Positions 35,961 through 48,345 of a DNA stretch of 64,000 nucleotides are shown piece by piece. Below the pieces are notes generated by a model. It was not told the origin of the DNA and searched no databases. It saw only the letters and a program-made list of their open reading frames with translations. The translations under genes and the position numbers were made by a program. The DNA comes from Nereocystis luetkeana (taxonomy: Eukaryota; Sar; Phaeophyceae; Laminariales; Laminariaceae): positions 3,034,001-3,098,000 of the forward strand of contig JARUPZ010000021.1 in the NCBI GenBank assembly GCA_031213475.1, given 5' to 3'. Position 1 is the first letter of the stretch, and every line of letters starts with the position of its first letter.

Positions 35961-36135
35961 ATTATTCCTCTTGCCATCAGACAATGTGCAGCATGATCTT
36001 CAACATGGATCACTCATAACTTTCCCGAAAGAAGAAAACCTCGGAAACAAAAGGAAACCCATGCACCAAGTCTACCTCCCTTCCGTGCCAACTTTCAGCT
36101 TGTCTACTCTATTTGCTGTGTTTGCTCCTTCCTTG
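35961..36135 (-). repeat. (AAT)-tailed retroposon inserted in the 12-bp satellite
   Basis: An inverted copy of the 29597 family, with tail ATTATT at 35961 and the body to 36135. Satellite units lie directly on both sides, so it landed inside the array. Confidence 0.7.
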
Positions 36136-36262
36136 AGATTGGTATTGATGTTGATATTGATATCGATATTGATATTGGTATTGATATCGATATTGGTATT
36201 GATATTGGTATTGATATCGGTATTGATATTGGTATTGATATCGGTATTGATATCGATATTGT
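36136..36262. repeat. 12-bp satellite, right remnant
   Basis: Same GATATTGGTATT units as 34590-35960, cut off by the retroposon. A further retroposon 3' fragment (GACAATGTGCAG) follows at about 36268-36301. A weak GATGTTGATATT stretch lies at 36465-36530. Confidence 0.8.
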
Positions 36263-36530
36263 TTTTGTTTTTTTTCAATTTGCCTTCTGACAATGTGCAG
36301 GGCGTTATTCATTCAAAATGAAAAAGCTGACATAATTAATCGAATACCACTAACTTCAACGAACCAATTCCCCTTCCCTGCGTGTACTCACTTGAATATG
36401 CACCCCCACCATTTACCGAGATATTTTACCTACTATGTATCTATACGCCATGCTTCCTACTATTGATGTTGAGGTTGATATTGATATTTTGTCAAAAATG
36501 ATGTTGATATTGATGTTGATATTTTATTAC

Positions 36531-37150
36531 GACGTTGATCACTCTGAAACATTTCCCGAAATAAGACAACCGATGCATCAAGTATCACTCCCTTCTGCAC
36601 CTACTCCCTGAATAAGCTTTATCTATACGTCAAGTTGCTGTCCTTGCTAGTTCCTTCTCATTTTTTTTTTGTGGTGAATGCCATCCGACGATGGGCAGCA
36701 TGAGCTTGTGGGCAGCATGGGCTTGATTGAGTTTTGGCAGCACGAGCTTTCGTGGTTAGCATGAAGTTGCCGGCAGCATGAGCTTCAACAGCGTCGATCG
36801 TCCATAAGCATCCCCAGAAAGAGAAAGAAAACCAGCGGGGGGGGGGGGGGGGGCTCGTACGACGACACATTAACTCACACGCCAGATAGATCACGATCTA
36901 TCTGCAGTATATATAATCTAGGTAATCTAGGTAATCTACGTAACTCATTTAAATCTTAACCCACCGCTATGAGATAGATGCTGTTTAGCTCCGGTGCAGG
37001 ATATAGATAGATCCAACACAGGAAACATGTGCTAGATCATCATGCCGATTGTTCCGCCCCCACCCGGCAACCTGAGTTTCAAAGATCACACGTACAGGTC
37101 CGGAAACTATATGCCCTGAACTATCCACACTGCTGTATAGATCATCAGTG
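36531..37150. other. No gene recognised
   Basis: Partial retroposon sequence (CATTTCCCGAAATAAGACAA) lies near 36550. There are several GGCAGCATGAGCTT repeats at 36695-36790 and an 18-bp G run at 36837-36854. Confidence 0.35.
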
Positions 37151-37154
37151 ATCT

Positions 37155-37250
37155 TTTGTTCCCGAGGTTTTCTTCTTTCGGGAAAGTTATGAGTGATCCA
37201 TGTTGAAGATCATGCTGCACATTGTCGGATGGCAAGAAAAATAATAATAA
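37155..37250 (+). repeat. (AAT)-tailed retroposon fragment, short
   Basis: Only the 3' 95 bp of the 29597 family remain, starting at GTTCCCGAGGTTTTCTTC and ending AATAATAATAAT. Confidence 0.65.
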
Positions 37251-37301
37251 TGATCTGTGCGATGTATAATGCATTAATTTAAAAAAACGCGTTTTATTTC
37301 A

Positions 37302-37398
37302 TTAACCCTCTTAGGACTGCGGTCCCGTTTTGGGGACAAACTGCTGAGGATTTGGCTGGTTTGTCCCCAGAACGGGACTGCGGTTCTAAAAGGGTTAA
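37302..37398. repeat. Palindromic MITE family 1 with 17-bp flanking direct repeats
   Basis: The arms TTAACCCTCTTAGGACTGCG and GGACTGCGGTTCTAAAAGGG flank a short loop. ACGCGTTTTATTTCATT occurs on both sides (37287-37303 and 37400-37416). Confidence 0.85.
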
Positions 37399-37503
37399 GA
37401 CGCGTTTTATTTCATTCGGCGTTTCATGTTATACGCGCTACCAGGTAGTTTTGTTAGTGGCGAAAAAACACGTAGTAGGAAGGCTGAAAACGTGTGATGA
37501 TTC

Positions 37504-37612
37504 TATTACGGGGGACCATAGTTAATAGGACCAAATGTTGTTAGTAAAAATGGTTAAATATACTGGTTTTTATGCATACCATAGGTCCTATTAACTATGG
37601 CCCCCCGTAGTA
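37504..37612. mobile_element. Palindromic MITE family 2
   Basis: Begins TATTACGGGGGACCATAG and ends with the inverse GGCCCCCCGTAGTA, one base off the consensus. Confidence 0.8.
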
Positions 37613-37728
37613 GCAGCGCTCCACGCCAAGGATAACACTTTTATCTACGGTATGCATATGGTGGGGCCTAGCACCAGCGGCTTGGTCACGCCCTAATATA
37701 TAGTGATTGCACTGGGGGGGTGATGGCG

Positions 37729-37960
37729 GAACTACGATAGAGGTAGCACATTTCAGCTAAAAGTGTTCTGAAAGACGGGGCTGCTTAACCCAAAGTCGTC
37801 GGAATGCCGATCTTGTTACGAAAGACGATTTTTTCGTATACCTGGGCCATACGATTATTCATCGGGATGCAATTTTATTTTCGCCGAAGCCAGTTTTTCG
37901 GGTGAGGTATGGAGTCGGAGTGAGGAGCCTCGGAAAATTTAGGGTGAACCTCTATCCTGT
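37729..37960. mobile_element. MITE family 3, diverged copy
   Basis: It shares CTACGATAGAGGTAGCACAT, CTTAACCCAAA-TCGTC and TTTCGGGTGAGGTATGGAG with 6628-6852. The right terminal repeat is degraded. Confidence 0.65.
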
Positions 37961-38335
37961 TAATAGAAAACCTTAGAGTCAAAAGCACATCAACGAACGT
38001 AATAATACTATTATAGCGGATTCAAGTTACGTTTCTGCTCGATCTCGGCGGGTCTGGTACGGTGGCATGATACTGTTGCGCCGTGATCGATGCTTGTACA
38101 GTCAATAGCATCGTAACTCTACAATACTGCTGTAGTTTTGTTACGATTTGTTGTAGGACTCCAACAACCTGCCATGAACCTATCACCATCCGCCGATTCG
38201 CTAACTTGCTAACCTACTGTTATGATGTGGGAGGCTCTAGGCGTAATTTAACACTCTAGCATTGTGTCGGGGCTCAGGGTCAGGTGTTAGGTATATCGCC
38301 CTAACTCAACGTCAAGAACGAGGGCAATGCTTTCC
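37961..38335. other. No gene recognised
   Basis: Spacer between two MITE copies. The short open frames are not conserved between the duplication units. Confidence 0.3.
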
Positions 38336-38338
38336 TTA

Positions 38339-38424
38339 AACCCCTTTAGCACCGCAGTCCCGTTTGGGGGACAAACCCGTCGAATTTCAAGTAGTTTGTC
38401 CCCAAAACGGGACTGCGGTTCTAA
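38339..38424. repeat. Palindromic MITE family 1
   Basis: Arms GCACCGCAGTCCCGTTTGGG and CAAAACGGGACTGCGGTTCT. Confidence 0.85.
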
Positions 38425-38653
38425 TGACAGTATATCATGCGCACGATATCTGAGCCTCCCTCATTCTCCATTAGGGTCGGACAACGTAACACTTGACGCG
38501 AGTCAGGTAAGCCACCTCTGGAGACGGTCGCGACGCAGCACTACTGTATGTTAGGACGTTACTTGAACGCCGAGGGGTGTGTGGCATGTACCATTTTGTG
38601 TGCTATCGATCGTGAACGTTGTCTATACCAATTGTGCGTTACGAGAGATGCAT

Positions 38654-38742
38654 TTACTACGGGGGACCATAATAAATAGGGCCAAATATTGTTGGTAAAA
38701 ATAGCGAAATATACTCGTAGGTTTTTGCCGTGCACCGTAGGT
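38654..38742. mobile_element. Palindromic MITE family 2, left part cut by copia copy 2
   Basis: It runs from TTACTACGGGGGACCATAAT to CACCGTAGGT and then passes straight into the copia LTR. The uninterrupted version is at 62508-62618. Confidence 0.85.
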
Positions 38743-39470
38743 CCTTTTAAACAATGTGGTTTGCGTGTGTCAGCTCGAAGCTGGTATACGCGTAGCGTGT
38801 GTCAGCTCGTGGCTGGTATACGCTCAGATCCGCTTATCGATGGCCGATAAGACACAATCTGGAGAGGGCAAACGCTTAAGCTGCCGTTAAGCAAACTTGT
38901 ATGTGTAAGCTTCTCTTGTAAGATAAAGAGATGTTGTTGGCGACTCCTGGCCAGTGTTGATTGATTGTGCTCAGCAGATGGGCTGATGATGATGAGCAGA
39001 TGTAGAGTGAGCTCATGTGGGGGGGGCGATGCGTGCTTGCGCTTGCAACAAAAATAACAAAAACAGAAAAGATACCACCCCAATCAATCCATGACCCTAG
39101 CCGGTAGCCAATATTATTACTCCAACAGCTCAACTGCTAGGGTGCGCTCAAATCAGTACCCTGTGGCAAATCCCGAACCTTACCGGTTCTGAGAGGGATA
39201 CTGGATATATATGACAGTCCCGCTACATGTACACATGTACTTCCGTACGTACGATACAGCACATATACTTTATCACATATCAGTAACGACACAGCTTGTA
39301 AACTGTTGTTTGTCACACATTCAAGCTACGTACGTACTACTTAAAGTAACTACAGCAACAATACGATACACGTCAAACAAGGCTGCTTGTGGTGCGTATG
39401 CTACGCTATGTATACCAGATGACTATGTATTATCAAGTAACGACAGATGGTTGCTTACTATCATCTCCAA
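38743..39470 (-). repeat. Copia copy 2, 3' LTR
   Basis: 728 bp, about 99% like the other LTRs. Several bases agree with the 3' LTR of copy 1 against both right-hand LTRs. Confidence 0.85.
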
Positions 39471-39932
39471 TACGTCCCCTCGTTAGGGTAATACTGCTTA
39501 GTCTACTTCTTCGTTACATGCCATAATTCCAAAAATGCACACAACAACGATGATAGTTGTTGCGGGGAAAATGCTCCGCATTTGTTACTCAGAGCCAACT
39601 CATTATGCTACTGTGTGATACCCAAAAGAAGGCAAACAAATAAATGAACAGAAATGAGTATCTTACACGAGGTAATTGTCTATCATACAGTGTATCTATT
39701 CATTTCGCAAAGAGCATAGAAATGAATAGCCGCCTAGTGTTCCTGACCTTCCCCAAAACAAAGGAACACCAGTGGACTCTGTCAGCTTTATCTTGCAGCT
39801 CGATAGACGTCACCCATGGTCCTCTTTCCCTGTTGAAGGCGCCCACGTGACGCATCCGCCTCCCATCAGCCTGAAGTTCGTGCAGTCGTGAGCCGATCTT
39901 GTCGTACTGAAATGTTTAGGAAACCCTCCTTT

Positions 39933-42900
39933 TCAAGTTATCCCGAAAATTCTTTGATTTGAAGAAGGATATTTTTGAACTGGATCTTTGCTAGATGCTT
40001 GGTTGCGCAGTCTGCCAGCATTTTCCCAGTTGGAACGTAGTGGAGTGTGATCCTTCCTTCCTTGACCAGCTCCCTGATGAAGAAGAAGCGCAGTGCTGTG
40101 TGCTTGGTCCTTGCCGTATAGGTTGAATTGCCCGCACAACCGTTAGAGCTCCCGTGCTGTCGCAGCTGATCGGTACGGAGTTGAAGTTCTTGAACGTTAG
40201 TTCCTTGAGGAAGTTTGACAGATACACTGCTTCCTTGGCTCCGTAGCTTAGTGCGTTCAGTTCAGACTCGACGGTAGACAGGGCTACTATTGATTGAGTC
40301 TTTGAACCGAAGCTAATGGGTCCTCCATTCAAGAAAAAAATCGATCCCGTAGTCGACTTGCGCGTGTCAGGGTTTGCACCGAAGGAAGCGTCTGCAAACC
40401 CATGTAGTCGAAATTGCCCTTTCTTGAACGTGATGGGCAAGTCAGGGTGACCTTTGAGGTACCTCAGGGCATGCTTGGCTGCAGTCATGTGTGCTTGCGC
40501 CGGCTTGCTGCACGCCCTGGTGAGCTGGTTGACCGAGTAGCACATGTCGTAGCGGGTACACTGCGTCAAGTATAGCACAGATCCCACGATGGCTTGATAG
40601 AGTTTCGTAGCTGTTGCGCCTAGTAGCGTCTCCTCCGGTTGTTCGTTCGAAAGCTCCGATCCATATCCCGGCGTGTGTACAGGGTTGCACTCCTCCATCC
40701 CGAACCTCTCGAGGATGTTTTCGACGTAGTCTTTCTGTGTGATGGACAAGGTCCCTTGGTCATAGTCACGAGTGACTGTCATGCCAAGAATAAGGCTGAC
40801 TTCTCCCATGTCAGACATAGCAAAGCGGTCAGTGAGAGCCTTTTTCAAGTGTCTCACTACGCTCTCGTCCTTTCCAGTGATCAGTATGTCGTCAACATAC
40901 AGGGTCAGGATCACAAGGGTGTCCCCGCTTCCGTGCGTGTAAACGCAGGGATCAGATTGCGTGGGTGTGAAGCCAACTGTCAGCATATCTGCGTTGATCG
41001 TGTCGTACCGCAGGACAGGTGATTGCGCTAAGCCGTAAATACTTCTCTTCAATTTGTAGACCATTGGCTCACCGGTCTTGGGGTCCTTGGCGTCTTTTCC
41101 TGGGGCAACTTTGACGTAAACAGCGCGCCCTTCGATCTTAGACTGTAGAAAGGCCACTTGCACGTCCAGCTGCCATACCGGCCATCCATGTTCGCATGCG
41201 ATTGCGAGTAGCATGCGGATGCTTCCGACACGACACACTGGCGCGTATGACTTCCCGTAGTCGATGCCTGGCTCCTGGACATATCCTTGAACGACGAGCC
41301 GAGCTTTGAACCGACCGTCCGTCTTTTGCTTGAAGACAAATCGGGATCCGATGATTTTGTTGTCCTTGGGTACGCTGGTGATTGGAACCAACTCGTACAC
41401 TTGATGTTCCTTGAGACTATTCATCTCCTTGTCGATAGCGGCTTTCCACTCCTTGTGCTCCGGTGAGTTGATAGCATCATTATGCGTTCGAGGAGTTTGA
41501 AGTACTCGTTTCACCTCCTCCGAGAACCGTTTGTCGTCTGGGTTAGAAGTGGCGTACGTAAAAGCCTTGTACGGTAGAAATGGATCTCCCTCGATGTGGG
41601 CAAAATCCTCGCGCATGCCCATGGTCTTGATCCGTGGTTCTCCCTTTGCAAGGTAGAGGAGTTGGTTGGGAGTGAGTGAGCTGTCGAAAGTGTCATCCGT
41701 GTTCGGATTAGACCTCGTACTAGCACGAGTTACTCGAGGCTGCTGTGCAGCCGGTTCTCCAGTTGATGCTGCAGGTACGACCCCCGACGATGCTCCAGCC
41801 TCTTGTGACGTTCCCTCCTCCGGAGATGGCGCCGGTTCCTCAGGTGATGGTGACAGTTCCTCCGGTAGAGAAGATGCCTCGTGCTGTAGTGATGCTGCCT
41901 CTTGCGGTTGTATTGATTTATTGGCATTCTCCTGTAGCATGCCCCGTATCTTTGTCCGAAGGTGTTCCAGCTCCTTCTCTGGTGAGTCCAAAATTGTGAA
42001 ATCCAGGAAGGAAGTGAAATCGATGACATCATTTTCGTAGTCCTCATCGTCGACAGAGTAGTCTGTTCCAACGGGTGGCATGGAGTATGGCGGCGTCACC
42101 AGGAAGGTGACATTGCGGCTCTCCACAACAGTCCCTTTAGCCGGATTGTAGATCCTGTAAGCCCTGCTGTCTTGGCTGAAGCCACAGAGTTTACCCTCCC
42201 ATGCTTTGTCACCGAGTTTCGTTGTGTGGGTCTCGATATGCACGAAGGCCCTTGAACCAATAGCTCGCAACCCCGATAGATCCGCCTCTTTGCCATGCAT
42301 CTTCAAGAAGGGTGTTGCTCCCCCCAATGCTGAGTGTGGTGCCCTGTTGCACAGGTGGACTGCTGTAAAGAATAGTTCGCCCCACATGTTGCGCGGAAAG
42401 TTGCCGTCCTTAAGAAGGCACCTTGTCATTTTCGCCAGTGTCCGTCCGTCACGCTCCGATACCCCGTTCTGTTGGGGAGTTGCTGTGGCGGTGTACTCCA
42501 TAGTAATGCCGGAGTTGATGCAGAGCTGCTTGAACTCCTTGGAAGTGTACTCGCCTCCTTTGTCGCACCTCAGTCGTTGGATGCGCAGTCCCAAGGGAAC
42601 AGCCACCGTCATGTTGTAGAGGTGGAGTGAGTTGACAGCCTCCGCCTTGGATTTGAGGAGGAAAATTTCCTTCATGCGGGAAAAGCCATCAGTAAACTTA
42701 CTGACGTACTTGTATCCTCCCCTTGCTGCTGGTGTGATTGGCCCCATTAGGTCCGTATATACCAGTTCCATTGGTCCATCGGTCGTGTGCTTGTCCTTCT
42801 TCGGGTGCGCCTTTTGCGTGCTTTTTCCTACTGCGCAGATATCACAACCTGACACAGTGCCGGTGTATTCAACACCGTTGCCTTCCACCTTGCGAAGAAG

Positions 42901-44560
42901 TTCCATGTTGCAAGGGTTCATGTGTCCCAGTCGCCTGTGCCAGGTATCAGCGCTTACTTGCGCCGGGAGAGCCACCGAGGGTGTTGATGGTGTCTCGGAT
43001 CTCCCATAGGTCACGCCGTCAAGGGCGCGCAGTGACACGTCAAACGAGCACATACCCGCGTCCTTTTGGTGTTGGTTCAAAAGGAGAGAAGTCTTGTTGT
43101 CGAACTGGAGGTGGGGGTTCCCTGTTTCGAGGATGGTGCTCACTCCTGATTTCATTGCTCGTGCAGAGGAGAAGAGGTGGCGTCCCATCCCGGGAACAAT
43201 CATGACGAAGATGCGGACAGGGATAGGCGGACCTGATTTGTTGATGATGTGTCCGCAGATTTTTCCCGTTGCCGTCGCGAACACCTGCTTGTTGCCTGCG
43301 GTCTCGATGGGCTTCGGCTGTTCCAGTTTTCGGTACTCCACCATGCCTTGTTGCAGCCCTTTGATCAACTCGCTATCCACAAAGTGGTCCGAGGCACCGC
43401 TGTCCACCAGCATGGTGAACACGTCCGGGTTGGATACTGTGATCCCTCCGTCATTTCGTGTCGTCAATCCTGAAAATGTGAATCCCTTGTCAAAATCATC
43501 ATCGAAATTGAGGGATGGTTTCTCATCGTCGTTGACTGGAGGGGATCCTGCACTTAGTACAGCAGTGGCGAGGTGAGCACCCTTGTGTTCCGGACGCTGT
43601 GCGCCCTGTGCATAGCACCCCTCATCACTGTGAGAAGTAGTCTTATGGACGGAGCACCACTTCTGCCCAGAGGCTCCCTTGCTTCCTGCCGTGGATCCAG
43701 CCTTCCCCCCGAAATATTTTTTCGTCTTTGGCTTCTTGTCGTAGGCTCCACCACCAGTAGAGTTGTGCGCTTCGTTCCTCTTTTGCCGGCAGTTAGTTGC
43801 GGACGAGGTGACCCACTTTTCCACAATTTCTGCAGGTGGATGTCTCCGCGGTCATGGCGACACCTCGTCCAGCGATCTTCCCTTTTGCGCTGCTGCTGCG
43901 AGATAAGTCGTCAAGATAGAGATGTCGCATGGTAGTTTGCATCTGGTCGATATCAAACGTAGGGTCGCGGTACATCATCATCTTGATGTCCTTGTAATCT
44001 TCTGTGAAGCCCTGTACACAGATGTCCTTGAAGCGGCGGTCGGTGATCGGCTCACCCATCTTGACCAGTTCCGCGCGTGCGAGGGTCTTCTCCATGAAGA
44101 AATCATCAGGGTCTTGGCCTTGCTTCATGCGGGTGTTGACCAATTTCTCCATCGTTGCGCGGACAACCTCGTCAGTGACCTTGTTATACTTTTCGACTAG
44201 GGCCTCGAGCGCCAATTGCCCATTACCGCTCATGCCGTCATCCTCGTCATTTTCGTGTTTGTGCACGATCAGCGAGGCTGGCTTCTCGGTGAGGAGGTAG
44301 AGGATTGCGTAGAGGTCTTCGTTCGCGCGGTCAAACGAGGCAATTTCTTGCTCGAGTGCTTCTTGCGTCCCAGGTGTGCCTGCCGTTTCTTCGGTTGGCC
44401 GGGCACGACCTTTGATTAGGCTTGCAATATCGCGCCGCGTAACACCAAGTACCACAGCTAGCTTCTTTCTCCACTCCCGAAAGAGACCAGGGTCCTTGCC
44501 ATCAAACTTCTTCAATGCTTTGATTGTGTTGGCCAAGCTGCTGGTGTTGTCGCTCATGAT
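39933..44560 (-). pseudogene. Copia copy 2 gag-pol region, fossil
   Basis: Parts right to left: gag at about 43.7-44.6 kb with a CCHC knuckle, aspartic protease near 43.4 kb (VDSGASDHFV), integrase at about 42.1-42.9 kb, reverse transcriptase at about 40.8-41.4 kb (YVDDILITG) and RNase H at about 40.1-40.4 kb. Ty1/copia order. It is broken by about two breaks. Confidence 0.88.
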
Positions 44561-45441
44561 GTTATCGTTGGTACAGTAGTAGTAGGCCACCACAGGAGAC
44601 GGCAGCAGTACTACGTCCTCAAACAGCTGCTTGCTACTCGTAGGTACAGCAGAGGCAAGTACCACACACCGTGTGTTATACGTGCAGCACTGTTGTACAG
44701 GTACTGCTGTGTGGCGAGACTGTCAGGCCAGGTCAAAAGTATTCTATAAAATAGAACTGTTCGTATGAACGGCCTCTTGGGGTCTCAGATTCTTCGCAGA
44801 TAATATGTTTTCCGAAAAAAAACTTGATGAAACTTCCGATCGACCTGCCTCCGTAGGGTGGTCGGGTGAATAGACAGCGCGTTTTGCTGTCGGAAGTGGA
44901 TTACACAGCTAGCTGTTGCTCGGACGTCTTCCGAGACTTATGATCCAGAGCGTGGACTACGTCAAGCTAGAGCTCCCAACAGCAGTTCGACTGCGTTGTG
45001 GTGGAGATGGCTGTCTTAATGACGTACAGCAGCAGTGTGTACCTCGAGTATGGTCGAGGGTGTCAAAAATAAAAATAAAATTGACCTGACGCGGTGAAAT
45101 TATATTCAACCAACGTTCTGCGTGGTGGTTCTCCGGGTGTCGTTATCAGAGTTTTCGCAATTCTAATGACTGATATCTGCGTACGACCCTCTTAGACCCA
45201 CTCACTTTGATATAGTAGACCGCCAACGCACTCGTAGCCCGTAGACCTTGGAAGGCGGCAGTACTCCTTGTAGAGGAAGCAGCAGCAAGCGATCTTGATC
45301 GCTTCTTGAAACCCTGAAATTCCGTAGAGCTGATGTCAGAAGGAGTAGTTGTGAACTCGTAGCTCTTGGAGCGGCCGGTCGTGGCGGCCGTGGTGCCCCG
45401 TGGCTTGTAAGTCGCGTTTGCTTAGTGTTCGAGGCTCATAA

Positions 45442-46169
45442 CCTTTTAAACAATGTGGTTTGCGTGTGTCAGCTCGAAGCTGGTATACGCGTAGCGTGTG
45501 TCAGCTCGTGGCTGGTATACGCTCAGATCCGCTTATCGATGGCCGATAAGACAAAATCTGGAGAGGGCAAACGCTTAAGCTGCCGTTAAGCAAACTTGTA
45601 TGTGTAAGCTTCTCTTGTAAGATAAAGAGATGTTGTTGGCGACTCCTGGCCAGTGTTGATTGATTGTGCTCAGCAGATGGGCTGATGATGATGAGCAGAT
45701 GTAGAGTGAGCTCATGTGGGGGGGGCGATGCGTGCTTGCGCTTGCAACAAAAATAACAAAAACAGAAAAGATACCACCCCAATCAATCCATGACCCTAGC
45801 CGGTAGCCAATATTATTACTCCAACAGCTCAACTGCTAGGGTGCGCTCAAATCAGTACCCTGTGGCAAATCCCGAACCTTACCGGTTCTAAGAGGGATAC
45901 TGGATATATATGACAGTCCCGCTATATGTACACATGTACTTCCGTACGTACGATACAGTACATATACTTTATTACATATCAGTAACGACACAGCTTGTAA
46001 ACTGTTGTTTGTCACACATTCAAGCTACGTACGTACTACTTAAAGTAACTACAGCAACAATACGATACACGTCAAACAAGGCTGCTTGTGGTGCGTATGC
46101 TACGCTATGTATACCAGATGACTATGTATTATCAAGTAACGACTGATGGTTGCTTACTATCATCTCCAA
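45442..46169 (-). repeat. Copia copy 2, 5' LTR
   Basis: 728 bp, nearly identical to 22015-22742. The primer-binding site and leader on its inner side also match copy 1. Confidence 0.85.
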
Positions 46170-48279
46170 TATACCCCACATGCGGCTTGGTATTATATAC
46201 TGGCTCCTCACTATCCCACTATATATACTCCTCACATACATATATCCCACGCACATGAAACACAACAAGCTAAATCGTTACAGCAAGGGTGCAAATAAAC
46301 ATATTATATCCATACAATGTACATCTGCATGATGAGGGTGCCTGGGCACAGCTGTGGTTTGAGTGGGTGTACAGCAGGGGAGATAGGCGGGGAGAAGCGT
46401 TTTCAAGGGGTTTCTAGTGATAAATCGTAAGGCGTTATTTGGGAGGGATTCAAAAGATTGAGATTGAAATATTGAATCAATCAATCTTCGATTCTCAATC
46501 TAGATTGAAAGATCGGCCGTCAAAACCGCCAATTCAATCTCGAGATTTTCCAAAAGATTTCGATCTTTTCAGGGCAATTCAATCCCAAATTAATCCCCAA
46601 TAATACTGATATATATCGAACACGTCAAATATATATGCACCATGACCACACACGTACAACAAAAAGAAGAAAAAAACCTTGTTGACTTCCTGATGGTCGT
46701 TCGTCGGTGTTCGCACGCCGACACGTCGACACACAAAACACGTTGATGATTGTGCTGTGACCGCCGGTGCTCTAACAGTACAATAACAACAAACGACTGT
46801 ACCATCATGTTTTATGTCTTCATGGCGGGCGGCGTTCCCCCGTTCATCATGTATGTATGTATGTATTCATGTAGGACGCCCCACCCCATGACTACTGGTC
46901 CTCCCGTGGGTCGTTCCGTGAACACTCCATGGTTTTGCCCATGGTGGGACGAGTCGCATGTGGTTCATCATTGTTGATAGTAGTATCGACAATGGTGACC
47001 ACCATGGAGGCCGCCATGGAGCCTCCCTAACCCTAGCCCGTGGTGATCGACGACTGCCTTACCCATGACCGACCATGGCTGGGCCCATGGACGAGTCAAT
47101 GGACGACGCCATGATGCAGCCCACACTGATCCGTCCATGGGCCGACCCATGATCGACCCGGGCTTTACCCACGACCGGCCATGTGGCATGGCCCGTGGAC
47201 GGGCCCATGGGCTGTCCAGCTAATAATGTATTAGTCGTCCCGATCCTAGTCCATTACTAAACCGAGTAATACTGGCAGGTGCATGTTAGAAACCAAACAG
47301 GCTAAAACCGTCAAACGCATATATTACCACGCCGTCCGGACCAACGATGTGTATGTATGTACCTCTTGTCTCGTTATTCAGTACCGACCCAAATTTCTGT
47401 CAAATAACCGCACCGTTCTCCATGATTAATATTGCCGGGCGTGTACTGTTGTTGCTGCTGTACTGTACAGTACAGTACGACTCTTTGTTGTATTACCGTC
47501 TACACCCACCCATTCATTGTGGTCCACAGCGAATATCCGTCTCCGAAAATGGCCCGGGGTCCACACGGCACTGTCGCTTTTTTCCGTTATTTTTTTAAAG
47601 AAACACGGATGGATGAAGAAATGAAACCGTCGCTACAACAACAGCAGTAGATGTTGAGTCCCAGAATGGTTCAACCGTCAGTAGTAGTGGTCCTGTACAC
47701 TGAATGTAGTATGTAGTATTACACCGCACGACCGGATCGTTTTGGTTTCGTCGGGTCGTTTGTCCGTGATTCTTTCATCAGGCTGAACACAAAGAGTCAA
47801 GATTTAAATTTGAATCTGCCGAGTCGAGCATGGCGCCGCCCACGGGCACCCCCCCACCCTCGCACACTAGCTCACTCCCATCTGGTACCCTCCTTCCAGT
47901 GTTTTCTTCCTGCGCCTGCCATATATACTCTGCCCCGCCTTCTGTGCTGCAAGACAACCTGCCCGCCGACACAGCAGCAACATCAGCAACAACCTTGAGG
48001 GCGTCCGATCATACACCTACTACTGACAGTACTGCTACGACTACCTGTACTACTAATACTACTTCTTAGGTTCGCGACGACAGACTGGTACTGCCTGGCA
48101 TATCGTATTGTTCGGCTATATCCTGCGGCAATCACCGTCATCGTAGGCGACAACCAGAATACTTCATTGTTGCATAGGATCGAAGCTCGACTTGAAGATG
48201 TGCGTGTACGATCTGCCTGCCGACAGCTGTTGGGCCGTGAACGAGACTGAGCTACAAGCGACGGTGAGAGAGAGGGAGG

Positions 48280-48345
<66 letters not shown>

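Larger units (their letters stand above)
21225..38742. repeat. Tandem duplication, unit 1
   Basis: It matches 44652-62591 base for base apart from scattered substitutions, microsatellite changes, a 25-bp and a 42-bp array change, and one 395-bp insertion in unit 2. It ends where copia copy 2 begins. The left edge is placed inside the copia leader; the true exchange point could be anywhere in copia homology. Confidence 0.9.
38743..46169 (-). mobile_element. Ty1/copia LTR retrotransposon fossil, copy 2 (recombinant)
   Basis: Same family as copy 1, with LTRs of 728 bp each and without the nested LINE. Its flanks do not match: on the left is CACCGTAGGT from a split MITE and on the right is TATACCCC, the flank of copy 1. 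It therefore lacks a target duplication. Its right LTR and leader are nearly identical to those of copy 1. The coding part is broken by about two breaks. LTR divergence is about 1%, although the two LTRs probably come from different insertions. Confidence 0.9.

Noticed and set aside
34551-35996. 481-codon DIGIDIGI protein and its minus-strand partners as genes
   Set aside because: Open frames on both strands come from a 12-bp unit without stops. The length differs between units by 42 bp and there is no non-repeat domain.
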